5,151 nt of DNA from Burkholderiaceae bacterium (GTDB lineage: Bacteria; Pseudomonadota; Gammaproteobacteria; Burkholderiales; Burkholderiaceae), in the NCBI GenBank assembly GCA_030151165.1, contig JASLEM010000110.1, positions 1 to 5,151 of the forward strand. Direction: 5' to 3'. The notes beneath the pieces were generated by a model. It was not told the DNA's origin. It searched no databases and worked only from the letters and a program-made list of their open reading frames with translations. The position numbers were made by a program, and so were the translations under genes. Positions 1-5,151 of the stretch are shown in pieces; positions within the stretch are counted from its first letter, which is position 1; each line of letters begins with the position of its first letter.

Positions 1-381
1 CTTGGCGTCGCTCTCGCCGTAGTGGATGCGGCGCGCCTCTTCCGCGAAGCGCGTGCCGACGTCCTCGGTGTTCTTCAGCAGCTCCGCGACGGCCTCGACG
101 AAGCGCTGCGTCGCCGAGCCGTGCACGGCGACTTCGGCGGCGTGCGGCGCGGCGACGGCGCTGTCCTGCTCGGGCGCGGCCTGGCGCACGGCGTCGACGG
201 TCCGCGCGCGTGCGCCGGACAGGTTGAGCCGCGGCGCGCTCGGCAGCCGGGCGACGTCGGCGTTGCCGCACACCGGGCAGTCCAGCAGGCCACGCTCGCG
301 CTGCGAGCCGTAGTCGTCCTCGGACGCGAACCAGCCTTCGAAGGCATGGCCCGCGCCGCAGCGCAAGTCGAGCACCTTCAT
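1..381 (-). CDS. DUF1178 family protein, 5' part (runs off left edge)
   Basis: This is a partial gene: 127 codons are open from ATG at 381 down to base 1 with no stop, so the C-terminus lies outside the window. The N-terminus reads MKVLDLRCGAGHAFEGWF, followed by a DCPVCG motif near residues 34-39 and the conserved stretch LPSAPRLNL at about 46-54. This is the pattern of the DUF1178 family, small proteins of about 150 residues whose function is unknown to me. Cys8, His12, Cys35 and Cys38 look like a zinc-ribbon-type metal site. An Ala-rich linker (about 60-85) leads to a helical segment (about 90-127) rich in charged residues. No signal peptide or membrane segment is visible, so it is probably cytoplasmic. 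It starts 19 bases after the NUDIX stop with only a weak ribosome site (GGATC, 9 bases upstream), suggesting translation as part of the same transcript. Family assignment is firm; the biochemical role is unknown. Confidence 0.88.
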   Translation of the reverse strand, partial: MKVLDLRCGAGHAFEGWFASEDDYGSQRERGLLDCPVCGNADVARLPSAPRLNLSGARARTVDAVRQAAPEQDSAVAAPHAAEVAVHGSATQRFVEAVAELLKNTEDVGTRFAEEARRIHYGESDAK

Positions 382-400
382 GGCGTGGCCGATCCGGCGT

Positions 401-1048
401 TCATCCGGCGGCTTGTTCGACGGGTTGCCAGGACGGGCTCCACGCGCCGGTGCGCCACTGCTGCAGGCGCAGCAGGCCGACCATGGATTTGGCGTCGGTC
501 AACTCGCCGCGCGCGGCGAGGTCGAACACCGCGGCCTCGTCCATCAGCACGACCTCGACGTACTCGCCTTCGTCCAGTTGCTGGTCACCGGCGACCAGGC
601 CGCGCGCGAACCAGACCTCGATGAACTCGGTCGAGTACGCGGGCGCGTTGTGCATGCGGCCGGCGAACGCCCATTCGCGCGCGCGGTAGCCGGTCTCCTC
701 CAGCAGCTCGCGCTGGGCGCAATGCAGCGTCGTTTCGTGCGGGTCGAGCTTGCCGGCGGGGAACTCGAGCAGCACCGCGTCCAGCGGGTAGCGGTGCTGG
801 CGCTCGATCACGAGGCGTCCGTCGTCGGTGATCGGCACGATCATCACGGCGCCGGGATGCACGACGTAGTCGCGCGTGGCCGTGTGCCCGTTGGGCAGCC
901 GCACCTCGTCGTGGCGGACGTGCAGGAACTTGCCGTCGTAGACGCTCGTGGAGCGGATGCGGCGTTCGACGAGGTGCTCGTCGACGCCCGGCGTCGCGTG
1001 CACGGGAGAGCCGCCGGAGACGATCGCCTCGACGTTCTTCTCGCTCAC
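401..1048 (-). CDS. NUDIX hydrolase, probable ADP-ribose pyrophosphatase
   Basis: This is a complete 215-residue cytoplasmic protein. A perfect Nudix box (G-x5-E-x7-RE-U-x-EE-x-G-U) spans residues 99-121, with Gly99, Glu105, Arg113, Glu114, Glu117, Glu118 and Gly120 all present, so the Mg-dependent pyrophosphohydrolase site looks intact. The lead-in (YDGKF at 37-41, RLPNG at 50-54, HPGAV at 64-68) and Pro136, about 15 residues after the box, fit the ADP-ribose pyrophosphatase subfamily, which splits ADP-ribose to AMP and ribose 5-phosphate. Acidic residues at 159-162 could supply the extra catalytic Glu known from this subfamily. The start is GTG at 1048, chosen because GGGAG lies 5 bases upstream and the frame matches the family. 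The N-terminus appears some 20 residues longer than relatives I remember; an in-frame GTG at codon 16 is possible but lacks a clear ribosome site. It starts 22 bases after the nuoN stop, consistent with co-transcription. Exact substrate is inferred; other nucleoside diphosphate derivatives remain possible. Confidence 0.92.
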   Translation of the reverse strand: MSEKNVEAIVSGGSPVHATPGVDEHLVERRIRSTSVYDGKFLHVRHDEVRLPNGHTATRDYVVHPGAVMIVPITDDGRLVIERQHRYPLDAVLLEFPAGKLDPHETTLHCAQRELLEETGYRAREWAFAGRMHNAPAYSTEFIEVWFARGLVAGDQQLDEGEYVEVVLMDEAAVFDLAARGELTDAKSMVGLLRLQQWRTGAWSPSWQPVEQAAG

Positions 1049-1053
1049 GCGCG

Positions 1054-1058
1054 CTCCC
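1054..1058 (-). promoter_or_regulatory. Ribosome binding site of the NUDIX gene
   Basis: GGGAG on the minus strand, five bases before the GTG codon at 1048. It decides the start of the NUDIX gene in favour of this GTG, because no in-frame ATG lies nearby and the next in-frame GTG (codon 16) has no comparable site. Confidence 0.7.
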
Positions 1059-1070
1059 GGGCAGCGGCCA

Positions 1071-2567
1071 TCAGGTGGTGAGCGCCTTCAGCACGGCCTC
1101 GCGGCACAGCGACATCAGGCCGTCCGGCAGCAGGCCGAAGCCGAGCGCGGCGAGGCCGTTCAGCGCGAGCAGCGCGGTGGTGCCGGCGTCGCCCTTGATC
1201 GGCGTGGCGTCGACGGGCTCGTCGAACCACATCGTCTTCACGACGCGCAGGTAGTAGTACGCGCCGATCAGCGACAGCAGCACCGCGATGACGGCCAGCG
1301 CGATGTAGCCGTTGAGGCCCGTGCTGACGAGCGCCTGCAGCACGGCGAACTTCGCGTAGAAGCCGACCAGCGGCGGGATGCCGGCAAGCGAGAACATGAA
1401 GATCGTCATCACGCCCGCGACCCACGGCGAACGCTTGGCGAGGCCGGCGAAGTCGGCGATCTCCTCGCTCTCGAAGCCCGCGCGCGACAGGTACATGATC
1501 AGGCCGAACGTGCCGAGCGTCGTCAGCACGTAGGTGATGATGTAGAACATCGCCGAGCTGTAGAAGTTGGCGTTGGCCAGGGCCGTGGCCTGCGCCGACA
1601 GGTCGACCACGCGCGGCGTCAGGCCCAGCAGCATGAAGCCGAGCTGCGCGATCGCCGAGTACGCCAGCAGGCGCTTGATGTTCTTCTGCACGATGGCCGC
1701 GAGGTTGCCGAGCGCCATCGAGAACACCGACAGCACGATCAGCATCTCCTGCCAGTCGGTCGACAGCCCGAGCAGGCCTTCGACGAGGATGCGGATGGTG
1801 ATCGCGAACGCGGCGAGCTTCGGCGCGCCCGAGATCAGCAGCGTCACCGCGGTCGGCGCGCCCTGGTAGACGTCGGGCACCCACATGTGGAACGGCGCGA
1901 GGCCCAGCTTGAACGCGATGCCGGCGACGATGAAGACCAGGCCGAAGGTCAGCACTTCGGTGTGGCCGATCTTGCCCGAGTGGATCGCTTCGAACACGGC
2001 CGGCAGTTCCAGCGAACCGGTCGCGCCGTACATCATCGAGATGCCGTACAGCAGGAAACCGCTGGCCAGTGCGCCGAGCACGAAGTACTTCATCGCGGCT
2101 TCGGTCGACACCGCGTGGTCGCGGCGCAGCGCGGTCAGCGCGTACAGCGACAGCGTCATCAGCTCGAGGCCGACGTAGATGACCAGGAAGTTGTTGGCCG
2201 AGCACATCACCGAGATGCCCAGCAGCGAGAACATCGCGAGCGACAGGAATTCGCCCTTCAGCAGGTCGCGCGACGCCAGGTACGGGCGCGCGAAGCCGAG
2301 CGTGACCATGGTCGCGACCGCGGCCGACAGCGCCAGCAGGTGGCCCATCGGATCCTCGACGACCATGCGCTGCATGCCGTAGACGGCCGCGCCGGACTGC
2401 AGCTCGGCGAAGTGCATGCCGGCAAAGATCAGCAGCGAGATCTCGGCGATCCAGAACGTCGTGTTCAGGCGCGCGACCGAGGCGTTCGCGCCGAAGAGCG
2501 CGACCACCGAGGTCATCACCAGCAGGAAGATCTCGGGGTAGACGATCGGCAGGTTCAATTGGTTCAT
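1071..2567 (-). CDS. nuoN: NADH-quinone oxidoreductase subunit N
   Basis: Complete subunit of complex I, 498 residues, near the usual family length of about 485-500. It is an integral membrane protein with about 14 hydrophobic segments and is one of three Mrp-antiporter-like subunits of the proton-pumping membrane arm. Diagnostic motifs are YVGLELMTLSLYAL at 131-144, AFKLGLAPFHMWVPDVYQGA around 218-237 and LAYSAIAQLGFM around 301-312. Residues matching proton-channel positions described for E. coli NuoN are present: Glu135, Lys160, Lys220, Lys250 and Lys406. A Lys in the last position, where NuoM has Glu, is typical of NuoN and separates it from its paralogue. ATG at 2567 is preceded by GGAAAG six bases upstream and lies 19 bases after the nuoM stop, so it is almost certainly co-transcribed and perhaps translationally linked. 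In operons of this type nuoN is the last structural gene; here transcription appears able to continue into the NUDIX gene. Confidence 0.98.
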   Translation of the reverse strand: MNQLNLPIVYPEIFLLVMTSVVALFGANASVARLNTTFWIAEISLLIFAGMHFAELQSGAAVYGMQRMVVEDPMGHLLALSAAVATMVTLGFARPYLASRDLLKGEFLSLAMFSLLGISVMCSANNFLVIYVGLELMTLSLYALTALRRDHAVSTEAAMKYFVLGALASGFLLYGISMMYGATGSLELPAVFEAIHSGKIGHTEVLTFGLVFIVAGIAFKLGLAPFHMWVPDVYQGAPTAVTLLISGAPKLAAFAITIRILVEGLLGLSTDWQEMLIVLSVFSMALGNLAAIVQKNIKRLLAYSAIAQLGFMLLGLTPRVVDLSAQATALANANFYSSAMFYIITYVLTTLGTFGLIMYLSRAGFESEEIADFAGLAKRSPWVAGVMTIFMFSLAGIPPLVGFYAKFAVLQALVSTGLNGYIALAVIAVLLSLIGAYYYLRVVKTMWFDEPVDATPIKGDAGTTALLALNGLAALGFGLLPDGLMSLCREAVLKALTT

Positions 2568-2573
2568 GGGGAT

Positions 2574-2579
2574 CTTTCC
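2574..2579 (-). promoter_or_regulatory. Ribosome binding site of nuoN
   Basis: GGAAAG on the minus strand, six bases before the nuoN ATG at 2567. It lies entirely within the 19-base nuoM-nuoN gap and supports this start codon. Confidence 0.65.
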
Positions 2580-2586
2580 GCGGCGC

Positions 2587-4059
2587 TCAGATCTTGGACT
2601 GAGCGACGTGCTTCAGCAGTTCGTCCACCGAGACGTGCATCACGTCGGTGAAGGGCTTCGGGTACAGGCCCATGGCCAGCACCGCGACGGCCAGCACGGC
2701 GAGCATGAAGAACTCGCGTGCGTTGATGTCCGTCAGCTCCGCGACGTGGTGGTTGGCGACATCGCCGAAGTAGACGCGCTTGACCATCCACAGCGTGTAC
2801 GCGGCGCCGAAGATCAGCGCGGTCGCGGCCAGTGCGGCGATCCAGAAGTTGAAGCCGACGCTGGCGATGATGACCATCCACTCGCCCACGAACCCGGCGG
2901 TGCCCGGCAGGCCGCAGTTGGCCATCGCGAACAGGATCGCGAGCGCCGCGAACTTCGGCATCTTGTTGGCGACGCCGCCGTAGGCCGAGATCTCGCGCGA
3001 GTGGACGCGGTCGTACAGCACGCCGATGCCCAGGAACATCGCGCCCGACACGAAGCCGTGCGAGATCATCTGGACCAGCGCGCCCTGCATGCCGAGCGAG
3101 TCGAAGATGAAGAAGCCGAGCGTGCAGAAGCCCATGTGCGCGATCGACGAGTACGCGACCAGCTTCTTCATGTCGGTCTGCACCAGCGCGACGAGGCCGA
3201 TGTAGATCACGGCGACGAGCGACAGCGCGATGATCAGCCAGGCGTACTGGTGGCTCGCGTCCGGAGCGATCGGCAGCGAGAAGCGCACGAAGCCGTACGC
3301 GCCGAGCTTCAGCATGATCGCGGCCAGCACGACGGAGCCGCCGGTCGGCGCTTCGACGTGGGCGTCCGGCAACCACGTGTGCACCGGCCACATCGGCACC
3401 TTCACCGAGAACGCGGCGAAGAAGGCGAAGAACAGCAGCGTCTGCGCGTTCAGCGGCAGCTTCAGTGCGTGCCAGGCGACGATGTCGAAGCTGGCGCCGG
3501 ACTGGATGTACAGGTACACGATCGCGACCAGCATCAGCAGCGAGCCGAGCAGCGTGTACAGGAAGAATTTGAACGACGCGTAGATGCGGCGCGGGCCGCC
3601 CCAGACGCCGATGATGATGTACATCGGGATCAGGGTCGCTTCGAAGAACGTGTAGAACAGCAGGCCGTCGGCCGCCGCGAACACGCCGATCATCAGGCCC
3701 GACAGGATCAGGAACGCACCCATGTACTGGTGCACGCGATCGGTGATCACTTCCCAGCCGGCGATCACGACGATGACCGTGATGAACGCGGTGAGCAGCA
3801 CGAACCACACCGAGATGCCGTCGACACCCAGGTGGTAGTTCGCATGGAAGCGGTCGATCCAGACCCAGTTTTCCTGGAACTGCAGCGCGGCCGTCGTCGT
3901 GTCGAAGCCCGTCAACAGCGGGATCGTGACCGTGAAGGCGACGATGGACGCGGCCAGCGCGATCCAGCGCATCAGCTTCGCGTTGTCGTCACGGCCGATC
4001 GCCAGCAACGCCACCCCCGCCGCGATCGGCAGCCAGATGGCAAGACTCAAAAGACTCAT
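2587..4059 (-). CDS. nuoM: NADH-quinone oxidoreductase subunit M
   Basis: Complete complex I subunit of 490 residues, close to the usual length of about 490-510. It is a polytopic inner-membrane protein with about 14 predicted membrane segments, homologous to NuoL, NuoN and Mrp antiporter subunits, and sits in the middle-distal part of the proton-pumping arm. Key charged residues are all intact: Glu140 in FFEATLIPM, Lys220 in the SVKVPMWPVHTWLPDAHVEA region, Lys251 in IMLKLGAYG and Glu393 in GFVGEW, corresponding to E. coli Glu144, Lys234, Lys265 and Glu407. His308 (SSIAHMGF) and His334 (MISHGF) also match conserved channel-region histidines. The Glu, not Lys, at position 393 is the NuoM signature. 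The start is ATG at 4059, with GGAG nine bases upstream, 24 bases after the nuoL stop. The spacing and shared strand indicate one transcript with nuoL and nuoN. No truncation, frameshift or missing key residue is seen. Confidence 0.98.
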   Translation of the reverse strand: MSLLSLAIWLPIAAGVALLAIGRDDNAKLMRWIALAASIVAFTVTIPLLTGFDTTTAALQFQENWVWIDRFHANYHLGVDGISVWFVLLTAFITVIVVIAGWEVITDRVHQYMGAFLILSGLMIGVFAAADGLLFYTFFEATLIPMYIIIGVWGGPRRIYASFKFFLYTLLGSLLMLVAIVYLYIQSGASFDIVAWHALKLPLNAQTLLFFAFFAAFSVKVPMWPVHTWLPDAHVEAPTGGSVVLAAIMLKLGAYGFVRFSLPIAPDASHQYAWLIIALSLVAVIYIGLVALVQTDMKKLVAYSSIAHMGFCTLGFFIFDSLGMQGALVQMISHGFVSGAMFLGIGVLYDRVHSREISAYGGVANKMPKFAALAILFAMANCGLPGTAGFVGEWMVIIASVGFNFWIAALAATALIFGAAYTLWMVKRVYFGDVANHHVAELTDINAREFFMLAVLAVAVLAMGLYPKPFTDVMHVSVDELLKHVAQSKI

Positions 4060-4068
4060 TTTGTTGTT

Positions 4069-4075
4069 CTCCGCC
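4069..4075 (-). promoter_or_regulatory. Ribosome binding site of nuoM
   Basis: GGCGGAG on the minus strand within the 24-base nuoL-nuoM gap. The GGAG core ends nine bases before the ATG at 4059, with an A-rich spacer (AACAACAAA). This supports the chosen nuoM start. Confidence 0.6.
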
Positions 4076-4083
4076 GGCTTTGA

Positions 4084-5151
<1,068 letters not shown>

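Noticed and set aside
380..1081. Plus-strand open frame (233 codons) overlapping the NUDIX gene
   Set aside because: The minus strand carries a complete NUDIX protein with a perfect Nudix box; the plus-strand translation has no recognisable motif and only reflects high GC.
948..2651. Long plus-strand open frame (567 codons) opposite nuoN
   Set aside because: It is in codon register with nuoN, so it could only be interrupted where nuoN uses TTA, CTA or TCA codons, which are avoided in this high-GC genome. The product is an Arg/Asp/His/Gln-rich low-complexity chain with no recognisable domain, while nuoN on the other strand is clearly conserved.
2564..3808. Second minus-strand frame (414 codons) within nuoM, and a similar one at 1045-2205 within nuoN
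   Set aside because: These are out-of-frame readings of nuoM and nuoN with very Arg-rich translations and no membrane segments, whereas the true frames carry all conserved complex I residues.
2566..4083. Long plus-strand open frame (505 codons) opposite nuoM
   Set aside because: It has the same in-register antisense artefact: it mirrors nuoM almost end to end, and its Arg/Asp/Glu/His/Gln-rich translation resembles no known family.

Overview
The window is a stretch of ordinary chromosomal housekeeping sequence from a high-GC proteobacterium. Protein sequence style and gene order point to a betaproteobacterium, most likely of the order Burkholderiales; I do not claim a genus. Every supported gene lies on the minus strand, so the biological order runs from the right edge to the left edge: nuoL (3' part) - nuoM - nuoN - NUDIX hydrolase - DUF1178 protein (5' part). 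The gaps between genes are only 19 to 24 bases, no terminator-like hairpin is evident in them, and there is no gene-free stretch of any size. This looks like the distal end of one nuo operon that runs on into two accessory genes.

Right and centre (5151 to 1071): the three antiporter-like membrane subunits of NADH:ubiquinone oxidoreductase (complex I, NDH-1). NuoL lacks roughly its first 330 residues, which lie outside the window. NuoM and NuoN are complete. All three keep the charged residues of the proposed proton-translocating half-channels: Lys and Glu in NuoM, Lys in NuoN, and His/Lys in the visible part of NuoL. They form the distal part of the membrane arm, which couples NADH oxidation and quinone reduction to proton pumping.

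Left (1048 to 1): a NUDIX hydrolase with an intact Nudix box that resembles ADP-ribose pyrophosphatases, followed by the first 127 codons of a DUF1178 protein with a zinc-ribbon-like Cys/His pattern. The latter runs off the left edge. As I recall, both are frequent neighbours of the 3' end of the nuo operon in Burkholderiales. A link to NAD turnover is plausible for the NUDIX enzyme but is inference.

The most distinctive local feature is a histidine-rich linker in NuoL (14 His in 33 residues) containing an in-frame 27-base direct repeat. I found no RNA gene, mobile element, CRISPR array, phage signature or novel multi-gene system. Long open frames on the plus strand opposite nuoM and nuoN are explained by codon bias.
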